64,000 nucleotides of DNA from Bradyrhizobium diazoefficiens (lineage in GTDB: Bacteria > Pseudomonadota > Alphaproteobacteria > Rhizobiales > Xanthobacteraceae). The notes below the pieces were generated by a model. It saw only the letters and a program-made list of their open reading frames with translations. It ran no database searches and was not told where the DNA came from. This document shows positions 26,914-35,958 of the stretch, in pieces. The translations under genes and the position numbers were made by a program. Each line of letters starts with the position of its first letter. Within the stretch, counting starts at the first letter, position 1. The DNA is taken from the NCBI RefSeq assembly GCF_018131015.1, contig NZ_JAFCJJ010000012.1:143419-207418 (forward strand), read 5' to 3'.

Positions 26914-27393
26914 ATGCCCCAGGACCATCTCGCCGCATCATCTCCGCTTGCAGAGCATGCGCGCCTCGCCGCGTTCGCCGGCGAATGGAATGGCGAGGAG
27001 GTGGTCTTCCCGTCGCGCTGGACGCCCGGCGGGCCGGCCACCTCGCGCACCGTCGCGCGCATGGATCTGAACGGGTTCTACCTGATCCAGGATTCGGTGC
27101 AGATGCGCGACGGCAAGCAGGTCTTCGCCACCCACGGCATCTTCACCTACGATCGCGAGGACCGGAACTACAAGCTGTTCTGGTACGACTCGCTCGGCTA
27201 CACGCCGCCCTCGCCCGCCTCCGGCGGCTGGGTCGGCAAGACCCTGACGCTGGTGCGCGGTTCGTTGCGCGGCAATGCGCGCCACGTCTACGAGATCATC
27301 GACGACAATTCCTACTCGTTGAAGATCCAGTTCTCGCCGGACGCGGAAGGCTGGGCCGATGTGCTCACCGGCGTCTATCGCCGCATCCACTGA
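26914..27393 (+). CDS. DUF1579 family protein embedded between sucC and sucD
   Basis: A 159-aa soluble protein that looks like the DUF1579 family: an early AFAGEWNGEEVVFP segment, DLNGFYLIQDSVQMRDGK, HGIFTYDREDRNYKLFWYDSLG and VRGSLRGNARHVYEI, all beta-strand rich and consistent with a lipocalin-like barrel. No signal peptide is visible. It begins 4 bp after the sucC stop with a strong GGGAGG site overlapping the sucC end, so it is part of the suc operon. Function is unknown; a small-molecule binding role is conceivable. Confidence 0.85.
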   Translation: MPQDHLAASSPLAEHARLAAFAGEWNGEEVVFPSRWTPGGPATSRTVARMDLNGFYLIQDSVQMRDGKQVFATHGIFTYDREDRNYKLFWYDSLGYTPPSPASGGWVGKTLTLVRGSLRGNARHVYEIIDDNSYSLKIQFSPDAEGWADVLTGVYRRIH

Positions 27394-27426
27394 CCTCTCA
27401 CTCGTTAGTTCGCGAAAGCAGACCTC

Positions 27427-28311
27427 ATGTCCATCCTGATCGACAAGAACACCAAGGTCATCTGCCAGGGCTTCACCGGCAAGAACGGCACCTTCCACTC
27501 CGAGGCTGCGATCGCCTACGGCACCAAGATGGTCGGCGGCACCTCGCCCGGCAAAGGCGGCTCGACGCATCTGAACCTGCCGGTGTTCGACACCGTGCGC
27601 GAGGCGCGTGAGAAGACCGGCGCGGATGCGTCGGTGATCTACGTGCCGCCGCCGGGCGCGGCGGACGCGATCTGCGAGGCGATCGATGCCGAGATCCCGC
27701 TGATCGTCTGCATCACCGAGGGCATTCCGGTGGTGGACATGGTGCGCGTCAAGCGCTCGCTGGTCGGCTCCAAGTCGCGTCTGATCGGGCCGAACTGCCC
27801 GGGCGTCATGACCGCAGGCGAGTGCAAGATCGGCATCATGCCGGCCAACATCTTCAAGACCGGCTCGGTCGGCATCGTCTCCCGCTCCGGCACGCTCACT
27901 TACGAAGCCGTGTTCCAGACCTCCCAGGAGGGCCTCGGCCAGACCACCGCGGTCGGCATCGGCGGCGACCCGGTCAAGGGCACCGAGTTCATCGACGTGC
28001 TGGAAATGCTGCTTGGCGACCCCAAGACCGAATCGATCATCATGATCGGCGAGATCGGCGGTTCCGCCGAGGAGGACGCCGCCCAGTTCCTCAAGGACGA
28101 GGCCAAGCGCGGCCGCAAGAAGCCGATGGTCGGCTTCATCGCCGGTGTTACCGCACCTCCCGGCCGCCGCATGGGCCATGCCGGCGCGATCATTGCCGGC
28201 GGCAAGGGCGATGCCGGTTCCAAGACCGACGCCATGAAGTCGGCCGGAATCCTGGTCTCGCCGTCCCCGGCCCGGCTGGGTCACACGCTGGCGGAACTGC
28301 TGAAGAAGTGA
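27427..28311 (+). CDS. sucD: Succinyl-CoA synthetase alpha subunit
   Basis: A 294-aa catalytic alpha subunit with CoA-binding Rossmann motif CQGFTGKNGTFHSEAAI and the phosphorylated histidine in RRMGHAGAIIAGGKG near residue 246. GPNCPGVMTAGECKIGIMP is the family signature. It partners SucC; the two genes are separated by the DUF1579 gene and about 33 bp. A strong terminator follows it. Confidence 0.97.
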   Translation: MSILIDKNTKVICQGFTGKNGTFHSEAAIAYGTKMVGGTSPGKGGSTHLNLPVFDTVREAREKTGADASVIYVPPPGAADAICEAIDAEIPLIVCITEGIPVVDMVRVKRSLVGSKSRLIGPNCPGVMTAGECKIGIMPANIFKTGSVGIVSRSGTLTYEAVFQTSQEGLGQTTAVGIGGDPVKGTEFIDVLEMLLGDPKTESIIMIGEIGGSAEEDAAQFLKDEAKRGRKKPMVGFIAGVTAPPGRRMGHAGAIIAGGKGDAGSKTDAMKSAGILVSPSPARLGHTLAELLKK

Positions 28312-28344
28312 CGCCTGCGGCCGCGAGCCGCCCTCGAGAGATCA

Positions 28345-28378
28345 AGGAGCCCCGGCGCCCGCGCCCGGGCTCCTTTTT
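28345..28378 (+). terminator. Intrinsic terminator after sucD
   Basis: GC-rich stem GGAGCCCCGG/CCCGGGCTCC (one bulge) followed by TTTTTGTTGAG, about 33 bp after the sucD stop. It separates the sucC-sucD unit from sucA. Confidence 0.8.
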
Positions 28379-28563
28379 GTTGAGTTTTTAGGCAGATCCG
28401 TGCCTTGATGGTATTCTGAAGAACAATTCATTTCTTCGTGCTTTTCCGGGCGAAGTTTCGCACCAAATAGGGTAAATGGGTCGCTGTCGCGTCGGACCTC
28501 TGCCGGGAGGCCGGCGCCAGCGCCGTTTGTTATGCGCGAACCGAAATCGCCAGGAACTCAAGC

Positions 28564-31539
28564 ATGTCTCGCCAGGACGCGAACGCAGCCTTTGCCCTCT
28601 CCTCGTTTTTGCAGGGCACCAACGCCACCTACATCGACGAAATCTACGCCCGCTACGAGAAGGACCCGTCCTCGGTCGACGCCGAATGGCAGGAGTTCTT
28701 CAAGAGCCTGAACGACCAGCCGGGTGACGTCCGCAAGAACGCCGAAGGCCCGTCCTGGGAGCGCGACAACTGGCCGCTGACCCCGCAGGACGATCTCACC
28801 TCCGCCCTCGACGGCAACTGGGCCGAGGTCGAGAAGGCGGTCGGTGCCAAGATCGCCGCCAAGGCCAAGGGAGGCGACAAGGCGGCCGACAAGGGCGCTG
28901 ACATTTCCTCCGCCGACCTGCTGCAGGCGACGCGCGATTCCGTCCGCGCCCTGATGCTGATCCGCTCCTACCGCATGCGCGGCCACTTCCACGCCAAGCT
29001 CGATCCGCTCGGCATCGAGGCCCAGCGCAACCGCGAAGAACTCGACCCACGCACCTACGGCTTCAGTGAAGCCGATTTCGACCGCAAGATCTTCCTCGAT
29101 CACGTGCTGGGCCTCGAATACGGCACCCTGCGCGAGATCACCGCGATCTGCGAGCGCACCTACTGCCAGACGCTCGGCGTCGAATTCATGCACATCAGCA
29201 ACGCGGCGCAGAAGGCCTGGATCCAGGAGCGCATCGAGGGACCGGACAAGGAGATCTCCTTCACCCGCGAAGGCCGTCGCGCCATCCTGACCAAGCTGGT
29301 CGAGGCCGAAGGTTTTGAGAAGTTCTGCGACACCAAGTTCACCGGCACCAAGCGCTTCGGCCTCGACGGCGGCGAAGCGCTGATCCCCGCGCTCGAGCAG
29401 ATCATCAAGCGCGGCGGCAATCTCGGCGTCAAGGAGATCGTGGTGGGCATGCCGCATCGCGGCCGCCTCAATGTGCTGACGCAGGTGATGGGCAAGGCCC
29501 ATCGCGCGCTGTTCCACGAGTTCAAGGGCGGCTCGGCCAATCCCGACGCGGTCGAAGGCTCGGGCGACGTCAAGTACCACCTCGGCGCCTCCTCGGACCG
29601 CGAGTTCGACGGCAACCGCATCCATCTGTCGCTGACCGCCAATCCCTCGCATCTCGAGATCGTCGATCCCGTCGTGCTCGGAAAGGTCCGCGCCAAGCAG
29701 GACCAGCACGGCGATCCGCCCGACATGCGCATCTCGGTGCTGCCGCTCTTGATGCACGGCGACGCAGCGTTTGCCGGCCAGGGTGTTGTCGCCGAATGCT
29801 TCGGGCTCTCCGATCTGAAGGGCTACCGCACCGGCGGCTCGCTGCACTTCATCGTCAACAACCAGATCGGCTTCACCACCTATCCGCGTTACTCGCGCTC
29901 CTCGCCTTACCCGTCCGACGTGGCGAAGATGATCGACGCGCCGATCTTCCACGTGAATGGCGACGATCCGGAAGCCGTCGTGTTCGCGGCCAAGGTCGCG
30001 ATCGAATTCCGGCAAAAATTCCACAAGCCTGTCGTCATCGACATGTGGTGCTATCGCCGCTATGGCCACAACGAGGGCGACGAGCCGGCGTTCACCCAGC
30101 CGGTGATGTACAAACGCATCGCCGCCCATCCCTCGACGCTCACGCTCTACTCCAAGCGCCTGATCGCCGAAGGCGTAGTCACCGAGGGCGAGGTCGACAA
30201 GCTGAAGGCCGACTGGCGCGCCCGGCTCGATGCCGAGTTCGAGGCCGGCACCTCCTACAAGCCGAACAAGGCCGACTGGCTCGACGGCAAATGGGCGGGC
30301 TTCAAGATCGCCGACCAGGAAGAGGATGCGCGGCGCGGCGTCACCGGCGTCGACACCGCCGTGCTCAAGGACATCGGCCGCAAGATCACCAAGGTGCCGG
30401 ACGGTTTCCGCGTCCACCGCACCATCCAGCGCTTCCTCGACAACCGTGCCAAGGCGATCGACAGCGGCGCCGGCATCGACTGGGCGACCGGCGAGGCGCT
30501 GGCGTTCTGCTCGCTGCTCAACGAGAACCACCATGTTCGCCTGTCCGGCCAGGACTGCGAGCGCGGCACCTTCTCGCAGCGCCATTCGGTGCTGATCGAC
30601 CAGGAGGACGAGAGCCGCTATACGCCGTTCAACCATCTCGGCCATGAGCAGGGTCACTACGAGGTCATCAACTCGCTGCTGTCGGAAGAAGCTGTGCTCG
30701 GCTTCGAGTACGGCTATTCGCTGGCCGAGCCGAACACGCTGACGCTGTGGGAAGCCCAGTTCGGCGACTTCGCCAACGGCGCGCAGGTCGTGTTCGACCA
30801 GTTCATCTCCTCGGGCGAGCGCAAATGGCTGCGTATGTCCGGCCTGGTCTGCCTGTTGCCGCACGGCTATGAGGGCCAGGGTCCGGAGCACTCCTCGGCA
30901 CGCCTCGAGCGTTATCTGCAGATGTGCGCGGAAGACAACATGCAGGTGGTCTACCCGACCACGCCGGCGAACTACTTCCACGTGCTGCGCCGCCAGCTTC
31001 ATCGCGAGATCCGCAAGCCGCTGATCATGATGACGCCGAAGTCGCTGCTGCGTCACAAGCGGGCGGTGTCGCGTCTCGAGGAGCTCGGCAAGGGCACGAC
31101 CTTCCACCGCATCCTGTACGACGACGCCCAGATGCTGCCGAACGAGCCCGTCAAGCTCGTTCCGGACGAGAAGATCCGCCGCATCGTGCTCTGCACCGGC
31201 AAGGTCTATTACGATTTGTACGAAGAACGGGAAAAGCGCGGCATCGACGACATCTACCTGATGCGCGTCGAGCAGCTCTATCCGGTGCCGCTGAAGGCGC
31301 TGGTGGCCGAGCTGTCGCGCTTCAAGAAGGCGGAAATGATCTGGTGCCAGGAAGAGCCGCGCAACATGGGTGCGTGGCACTTCATCGAGCCCTATCTGGA
31401 ATGGGTGCTGAACCAGGTGAACGGCGCGAGCCGGCGTCCGCGCTATATCGGCCGCGCCGCTTCCGCCGCGACCGCCACGGGCCTGATGTCCAAGCATCAG
31501 GCGCAGCTGAAGGCGTTCCTGGACGAAGCACTGAGCTGA
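28564..31539 (+). CDS. sucA: 2-oxoglutarate dehydrogenase E1 component
   Basis: Thiamine-diphosphate enzyme that decarboxylates 2-oxoglutarate and transfers succinyl to E2. The 991-aa product shows an N-terminal E2-binding helix (LSSFLQGTNATYIDEIYARYEK), a charged Lys/Ala/Asp linker near 95-115, GMPHRGRLNVL, the TDP-binding GDAAFAGQGVVAE, HFIVNNQIGFTT, and the C-terminal QEEPRNMGAW and RPRYIGRAASAATATG. It is somewhat longer than the E. coli enzyme. About 250 bp follow sucD, so it probably has its own promoter. A palindromic repeat lies between it and sucB. Confidence 0.97.
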   Translation: MSRQDANAAFALSSFLQGTNATYIDEIYARYEKDPSSVDAEWQEFFKSLNDQPGDVRKNAEGPSWERDNWPLTPQDDLTSALDGNWAEVEKAVGAKIAAKAKGGDKAADKGADISSADLLQATRDSVRALMLIRSYRMRGHFHAKLDPLGIEAQRNREELDPRTYGFSEADFDRKIFLDHVLGLEYGTLREITAICERTYCQTLGVEFMHISNAAQKAWIQERIEGPDKEISFTREGRRAILTKLVEAEGFEKFCDTKFTGTKRFGLDGGEALIPALEQIIKRGGNLGVKEIVVGMPHRGRLNVLTQVMGKAHRALFHEFKGGSANPDAVEGSGDVKYHLGASSDREFDGNRIHLSLTANPSHLEIVDPVVLGKVRAKQDQHGDPPDMRISVLPLLMHGDAAFAGQGVVAECFGLSDLKGYRTGGSLHFIVNNQIGFTTYPRYSRSSPYPSDVAKMIDAPIFHVNGDDPEAVVFAAKVAIEFRQKFHKPVVIDMWCYRRYGHNEGDEPAFTQPVMYKRIAAHPSTLTLYSKRLIAEGVVTEGEVDKLKADWRARLDAEFEAGTSYKPNKADWLDGKWAGFKIADQEEDARRGVTGVDTAVLKDIGRKITKVPDGFRVHRTIQRFLDNRAKAIDSGAGIDWATGEALAFCSLLNENHHVRLSGQDCERGTFSQRHSVLIDQEDESRYTPFNHLGHEQGHYEVINSLLSEEAVLGFEYGYSLAEPNTLTLWEAQFGDFANGAQVVFDQFISSGERKWLRMSGLVCLLPHGYEGQGPEHSSARLERYLQMCAEDNMQVVYPTTPANYFHVLRRQLHREIRKPLIMMTPKSLLRHKRAVSRLEELGKGTTFHRILYDDAQMLPNEPVKLVPDEKIRRIVLCTGKVYYDLYEEREKRGIDDIYLMRVEQLYPVPLKALVAELSRFKKAEMIWCQEEPRNMGAWHFIEPYLEWVLNQVNGASRRPRYIGRAASAATATGLMSKHQAQLKAFLDEALS

Positions 31540-31556
31540 GAGGTTTTTAGGACGCT

Positions 31557-31656
31557 GTCATCGCCCGCGAAGGCGGGCGATCCAGTACTCCGTGACGGCC
31601 GTGATGACCACGAACGCCGCGGAGTACTGGATGCCCCGCCTTCGCGGGGCATGACA
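31557..31656 (+). repeat. Palindromic intergenic repeat between sucA and sucB
   Basis: Two nested palindromes: outer TGTCATCGCCCGCGAAG with GCGGGCGAT, a CCAGTACTCCG/CGGAGTACTGG inner pair, and the mirrored GCCCCGCCTTCGCGGGGCATGACA. The 17-mer at its left end is identical to the complement of the right flank of the IS481-like element. In mRNA it would make a long branched hairpin between two cotranscribed genes. Confidence 0.85.
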
Positions 31657-31702
31657 CCTGTAAATTCACGACCGCACCGGCGATCTCCTTAAGGAAAAGA
31701 CC

Positions 31703-32938
31703 ATGACTGAAATTCGTGTGCCGACGCTCGGCGAATCCGTCACCGAGGCCACCATCGGCCGCTGGTTCAAGAAGGCCGGCGATGCCGTCGCCGTCGACGA
31801 GCCCCTGGTGGAGCTCGAGACCGACAAGGTCACCATCGAGGTCCCGGCGCCGTCCGCCGGCACGCTGAGCGAGATCGTCGCCGCCGATGGCGCCACCGTT
31901 GCGGTCGGCGCGTTGCTCGGCCAGATCACCGATGGCGCCGGCGCTGCCAAGCCCGCGGCGGCTCCCGCGAAGCCTGCCGCCGCCGCTGCTCCTGCCGCCG
32001 CCGCAGCCGCGCCGGCCGCGAAGGCGCCGCCGGCCGACGCGCCGCTCGCCCCGTCCGTGCGCAAGCTTTCCGCCGAGACCGGCGTCGACGCATCGACCGT
32101 TCCGGGCTCCGGCAAGGACGGCCGCGTCACCAAGGGCGACATGCTCGCCGCGATCGAGCGCGCCGCCTCCGCGCCGACCCCGGTCAACCAGCCCGCTGCC
32201 GCCGTGCAGGTGCGCGCGCCCTCGCCGGCGGATGACGCCGCCCGCGAGGAGCGCGTCAAGATGACCCGGCTGCGCCAGACCATCGCGCGCCGCCTCAAGG
32301 ACGTGCAGAACACCGCCGCCATGCTGACGACCTTCAACGAGGTCGACATGACCAACGTCATGGCGCTGCGCGCGCACTACAAGGACGCGTTCGAGAAGAA
32401 GCACGGCTCCAAGCTCGGCTTCATGGGCTTCTTCACCAAGGCCGTCGTGCAGGCGCTGAAGGACATCCCGGCGGTCAACGCCGAGATCGACGGCACCGAC
32501 CTGATCTACAAGAATTACTACCACATCGGCGTCGCCGTCGGCACCGACAAGGGCCTGGTCGTGCCCGTGGTGCGCGACTGCGACCAGAAGTCGATCGCCG
32601 ACATCGAGAAGGCCATCGCCGATTTCGGCCGCCGTGCCCGTGACGGCCAGCTCAAGATCGACGAGATGCAGGGCGGCACCTTCACCATCACCAATGGCGG
32701 CATCTACGGCTCGCTGATGTCGACGCCAATCCTGAACGCGCCGCAGTCCGGTATTCTCGGCATGCACAAGATTCAGGAGCGGCCGGTGGTCGTCGGCGGC
32801 AAGATCGAGATCCGCCCGATGATGTATCTGGCGCTGTCCTACGATCACCGCGTCATCGACGGCAAGGAAGCCGTGACCTTCCTGGTTCGCGTCAAGGAGA
32901 GCCTGGAAGATCCGGCGCGTCTGGTGCTGGACCTCTGA
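31703..32938 (+). CDS. sucB: Dihydrolipoyl succinyltransferase (2-oxoglutarate dehydrogenase E2)
   Basis: A 411-aa E2 protein: lipoyl domain (residues 2-76) with the lipoylated Lys42 in ELETDKVTIEV, an Ala/Pro linker (about 80-112), an E1/E3-binding peripheral subunit domain (about 115-150, APSVRKLSAETGVDASTVPGSG), a second linker, and the acyltransferase core ending in SYDHRVIDGK with catalytic His382. AAGGAAAAG precedes the ATG. It follows sucA and works with it and LpdA. Confidence 0.97.
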   Translation: MTEIRVPTLGESVTEATIGRWFKKAGDAVAVDEPLVELETDKVTIEVPAPSAGTLSEIVAADGATVAVGALLGQITDGAGAAKPAAAPAKPAAAAAPAAAAAAPAAKAPPADAPLAPSVRKLSAETGVDASTVPGSGKDGRVTKGDMLAAIERAASAPTPVNQPAAAVQVRAPSPADDAAREERVKMTRLRQTIARRLKDVQNTAAMLTTFNEVDMTNVMALRAHYKDAFEKKHGSKLGFMGFFTKAVVQALKDIPAVNAEIDGTDLIYKNYYHIGVAVGTDKGLVVPVVRDCDQKSIADIEKAIADFGRRARDGQLKIDEMQGGTFTITNGGIYGSLMSTPILNAPQSGILGMHKIQERPVVVGGKIEIRPMMYLALSYDHRVIDGKEAVTFLVRVKESLEDPARLVLDL

Positions 32939-32993
32939 TAGCTGATGCTTTGCGAGCGCCGTCGCCCATGACCGCGACGGCGCGTGTCGAACC

Positions 32994-33755
32994 ATGGAGG
33001 CGGGCTTGACGGATAAAGTCGTTGTCATCACCGGCGGCAGCCGCGGCATCGGGCGGGCGACCGCGATTGCGGCGGCCGCGCGCGGTTTTCGCGTCGTGGT
33101 CGGCTATGCCAGCAACAAGCAGGCCGCCGACGAGGTGGTCAGCCAGATCGCGGCCTCTAACGGCAAGGCGATCGCGGTGAAATGCGACGTCGCCGAGGAG
33201 AGCGACATCCTCGCGCTGTTCAACGCGGCCGACAAGTTCGGCACGCTGGGCGCGCTCGTCAACAATGGCGGCATCGTCGGCAAGAGCGGCGTGCGCGTCG
33301 ACGAGATGTCGGCCGAGCGCATCCAGCGCGTGATGGCGGTCAACGTCACCGGCTCCATCCTCTGCGCGCGCGAGGCGGTGAAGCGGATGTCGACGAAGCA
33401 TGGCGGCAAGGGCGGCGTCATCGTCAACCTCTCGTCGGTCGCAGCCCGGCTCGGTGCGCCGAATACCTATGTTGACTACGCCGCGTCCAAGGGCGCAGTG
33501 GATTCCTTCACGGTCGGCCTCGGCTATGAGGTCGCTAACGAAGGCATCCGGGTCGCTGCGATCCGTCCCGGCCTGATCGACACCGAGATCCACGCCGCCG
33601 GCGGCGAGCCCGACCGCGCCCATCGCCTGGCCCACATGGTGCCGATGAAGCGCGTCGGCACCGCCGACGAAATCGCCAACGCCATCGTCTGGCTGCTGTC
33701 GGACGATGCTTCCTACGTCACATCAGCCATTCTCGACGTGTCCGGCGGACGCTGA
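32994..33755 (+). CDS. Short-chain dehydrogenase/reductase in the suc-lpd cluster
   Basis: A 253-aa classical SDR with cofactor motif TGGSRGIG at 13-20, NNGG at 90-93, a serine pair in NLSSVAAR (147-148), and catalytic Tyr162 and Lys166 in YVDYAASKGAVD. The Arg after the glycine motif and the basic or neutral residue after strand 2 suggest NADP(H). The sequence resembles glucose-1-dehydrogenase or FabG-like oxidoreductases, but the substrate is unknown. It lies between sucB and lpdA, about 55 bp from each, on the same strand. Confidence 0.88.
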   Translation: MEAGLTDKVVVITGGSRGIGRATAIAAAARGFRVVVGYASNKQAADEVVSQIAASNGKAIAVKCDVAEESDILALFNAADKFGTLGALVNNGGIVGKSGVRVDEMSAERIQRVMAVNVTGSILCAREAVKRMSTKHGGKGGVIVNLSSVAARLGAPNTYVDYAASKGAVDSFTVGLGYEVANEGIRVAAIRPGLIDTEIHAAGGEPDRAHRLAHMVPMKRVGTADEIANAIVWLLSDDASYVTSAILDVSGGR

Positions 33756-33810
33756 CGAGCCGCGCGGACGCTGACACGTCTTTCCTCGTTCAACCTACGG
33801 GACTTCTCTC

Positions 33811-35211
33811 ATGGCTACCTACGATCTCGTCGTCATCGGCACCGGACCGGGCGGTTATGTCTGCGCGGTGCGTGCAGCGCAGCTCGGCATGAAAGTCGCC
33901 GTTGTCGAGAAGAACGCCACGCTCGGCGGCACCTGCCTCAATGTCGGCTGCATGCCGTCCAAGGCGCTGCTGCACGCTTCCGAAATGTTCGAGGAAGCCG
34001 GGCACTCTTTCGCAAAAATGGGCGTCAGCGTCTCCGCGCCGAAGCTCGATCTGCCGGCGATGATGAACTTCAAGCAGCAGGGCATCGACGGCAACGTCAA
34101 GGGCGTCGAGTTCCTGATGAAGAAGAACAAGATCGACGTGCTCAAGGGCACCGGAAAGATTCTCGGCACAGGCAAGGTTGAGGTCTCCGCCGACGGCAAG
34201 TCGCAGACGGTCGAAACGAAGAGCATCGTGATCGCCACCGGCTCCGACATCGCGCGGCTCAAGGGCATCGAGATCGACGAGAAGCGCATCGTGTCGTCCA
34301 CCGGCGCGCTGTCACTGGACAAGGTCCCCGGCAAACTGCTGATCGTCGGCGCCGGCGTGATCGGGCTCGAGCTCGGCTCGGTCTGGCATCGTCTCGGCGC
34401 CGAAGTCGTCGTCGTCGAATTCCTGGACCGCATCCTGCCCGGCATGGACGGCGAGATCGCCAAGCAATTCCAGCGCATCCTGGAAAAGCAGGGCTTTGCG
34501 TTCAAGCTCGGCGCCAAGGTCACCGCGGTCGACACCTCAGGCAAGACGCTGAAGGCGACGATCGAGCCCGCCGCCGGCGGCGCTGCGGGGACGCTGGAAG
34601 CCGACGTCGTGCTCGTCTGCATCGGCCGCGTGCCCTTCACCGATGGCCTCGGCCTGAAGGAAGCCGGCGTTGCCTTGGACAATCGCGGGCGCGTGCAGAT
34701 CGATCCGCACTTCGCCACCAGCCTCAAGGGCGTCTATGCCATCGGCGACGTCGTTGCGGGTCCCATGCTCGCACACAAGGCCGAGGATGAAGGCGTCGCC
34801 GTTGCGGAGATCATCGCCGGCCAGGCCGGCCACGTGAACTACGACGTTATTCCAGGCGTCGTGTATACCACTCCCGAAGTGTCCTCCGTCGGCAAGACCG
34901 AGGAGGAGCTGAAGCAGGCGGGTGTCGCTTATACCGTCGGGAAGTTTCCCTTTACCGCCAACGGCCGCTCCAAGGTCAACCAGACCACGGATGGCTTTGT
35001 GAAGATTCTCGCAGATGCGAAGACCGATCGCGTGCTCGGTGTGCACATCATCGGTCGCGAGGCCGGCGAAATGATCCACGAAGCGTGCGTGCTCATGGAG
35101 TTTGGCGGCAGCGCGGAAGATCTCGCCCGCACCTGCCACGCGCATCCGACCCGCTCGGAAGCCGTCAAGGAAGCTGCGCTTGCAGTCGGCAAGCGCGCCA
35201 TCCATATGTAG
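33811..35211 (+). CDS. lpdA: Dihydrolipoamide dehydrogenase (E3)
   Basis: A 466-aa flavoprotein that reoxidises the lipoyl arms of E2. It has FAD motif GTGPGGYVCAV near 10-20, the redox cysteines Cys42 and Cys47 in GGTCLNVGCMPSKALL, NAD motif GAGVIGLELGSVW, the second FAD motif YAIGDVVAGPMLAHKAEDEG and the C-terminal HAHPTRSEA catalytic base region. It completes the 2-oxoglutarate dehydrogenase set with sucA and sucB. Confidence 0.97.
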   Translation: MATYDLVVIGTGPGGYVCAVRAAQLGMKVAVVEKNATLGGTCLNVGCMPSKALLHASEMFEEAGHSFAKMGVSVSAPKLDLPAMMNFKQQGIDGNVKGVEFLMKKNKIDVLKGTGKILGTGKVEVSADGKSQTVETKSIVIATGSDIARLKGIEIDEKRIVSSTGALSLDKVPGKLLIVGAGVIGLELGSVWHRLGAEVVVVEFLDRILPGMDGEIAKQFQRILEKQGFAFKLGAKVTAVDTSGKTLKATIEPAAGGAAGTLEADVVLVCIGRVPFTDGLGLKEAGVALDNRGRVQIDPHFATSLKGVYAIGDVVAGPMLAHKAEDEGVAVAEIIAGQAGHVNYDVIPGVVYTTPEVSSVGKTEEELKQAGVAYTVGKFPFTANGRSKVNQTTDGFVKILADAKTDRVLGVHIIGREAGEMIHEACVLMEFGGSAEDLARTCHAHPTRSEAVKEAALAVGKRAIHM

Positions 35212-35247
35212 GTCACGCGCCCTAAGCCGAATCGGGCCGGACAACAC

Positions 35248-35778
35248 ATGCTGCGCCGCCTCCTTCAACCGGTCTGGGTCCTGCTTGCGATCATCTTTTT
35301 GATCGAAGCCTGGCTGTGGGACCATTGCGAGCCGATCGTCGCGCGCCTTGTCGCAGCCATCCCGCTCGCGCGCTTCAAGCAATGGCTGGCGGAGCGCATC
35401 GACGCGCTGTCGCCGGCGATGACGCTGATCGTGTTCGCGGTCCCCATCATCCCGCTGTTTCCGCTCAAGCTGGTCGGGCTGTGGCTGCTCGCGCACCAGT
35501 ACTGGACCAGCGCCGTCTTCACCATCCTGTTCGCAAAGCTGCTCGGCGTCGGCGTCACCGCCTTCATCTTCGACGTGACGCGCGCCAAGCTGCTGGAGAT
35601 GCCCTGGTTCGAGCGGCTCTACGAGCTCGTGCTGAGGGTCCGCGCCAAGGCGACGCTGCTGGTCAACCCGATCAAGCAACGCATCCGCGAGCTGATCGCC
35701 GGCAATGGCGAAGGCTGGTCCTCCCGCACGCTCCGCCTGATCCAGCGTTTTCGCAAGAGCGTGCGCGAGGCGCGGTGA
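35248..35778 (+). CDS. Conserved hypothetical membrane protein downstream of lpdA
   Basis: A 176-aa protein, family not recognised. It has a hydrophobic N-terminal helix (about residues 5-24), two further membrane segments (about 56-83 and 92-110, MTLIVFAVPIIPLFPLKLVG and AVFTILFAKLLGVGVTAFIF), and a basic amphipathic C terminus rich in Arg and Lys that is probably cytosolic. It begins about 36 bp after lpdA on the same strand and likely shares its transcript. Nothing indicates a role in the dehydrogenase complex. Confidence 0.75.
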   Translation: MLRRLLQPVWVLLAIIFLIEAWLWDHCEPIVARLVAAIPLARFKQWLAERIDALSPAMTLIVFAVPIIPLFPLKLVGLWLLAHQYWTSAVFTILFAKLLGVGVTAFIFDVTRAKLLEMPWFERLYELVLRVRAKATLLVNPIKQRIRELIAGNGEGWSSRTLRLIQRFRKSVREAR

Positions 35779-35793
35779 GGGCGATAATCAATC

Positions 35794-35936
35794 TAACACC
35801 GTCACCCTGAGGTGGCCGCTTCTTCAGCGGCCCTCGAAGGGCGACGGCCCCGCTGCATCGGGGGCCGTTCATCCTTCGAGGCTCGGAACGCAGTGCTGAT
35901 GCACTGCGCTCCTCGCACCTCAGGATGACGGTGTTA
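35794..35936 (+). repeat. Large palindromic intergenic repeat after lpdA region
   Basis: Outer arms TAACACCGTCACCCTGAGGT and ACCTCAGGATGACGGTGTTA enclose nested hairpins (GGCCGCTTCTTCAGCGGCC; GGCCCCGCTGCATCGGGGGCC; GCAGTGCTGATGCACTGC). It sits between two convergent genes and may act as a bidirectional transcription end. Confidence 0.85.
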
Positions 35937-35958
35937 ATGTGACGCTGTGGCGCGTTTA

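Noticed and set aside
28558..31497. 979-codon minus-strand frame opposite sucA
   Set aside because: Pure mirror of a conserved enzyme gene; no motif, no ribosome site.
35794..35936. Repetitive hairpins considered as a CRISPR array
   Set aside because: The units are inverted rather than direct, there are no regular spacers, and no cas genes are present.
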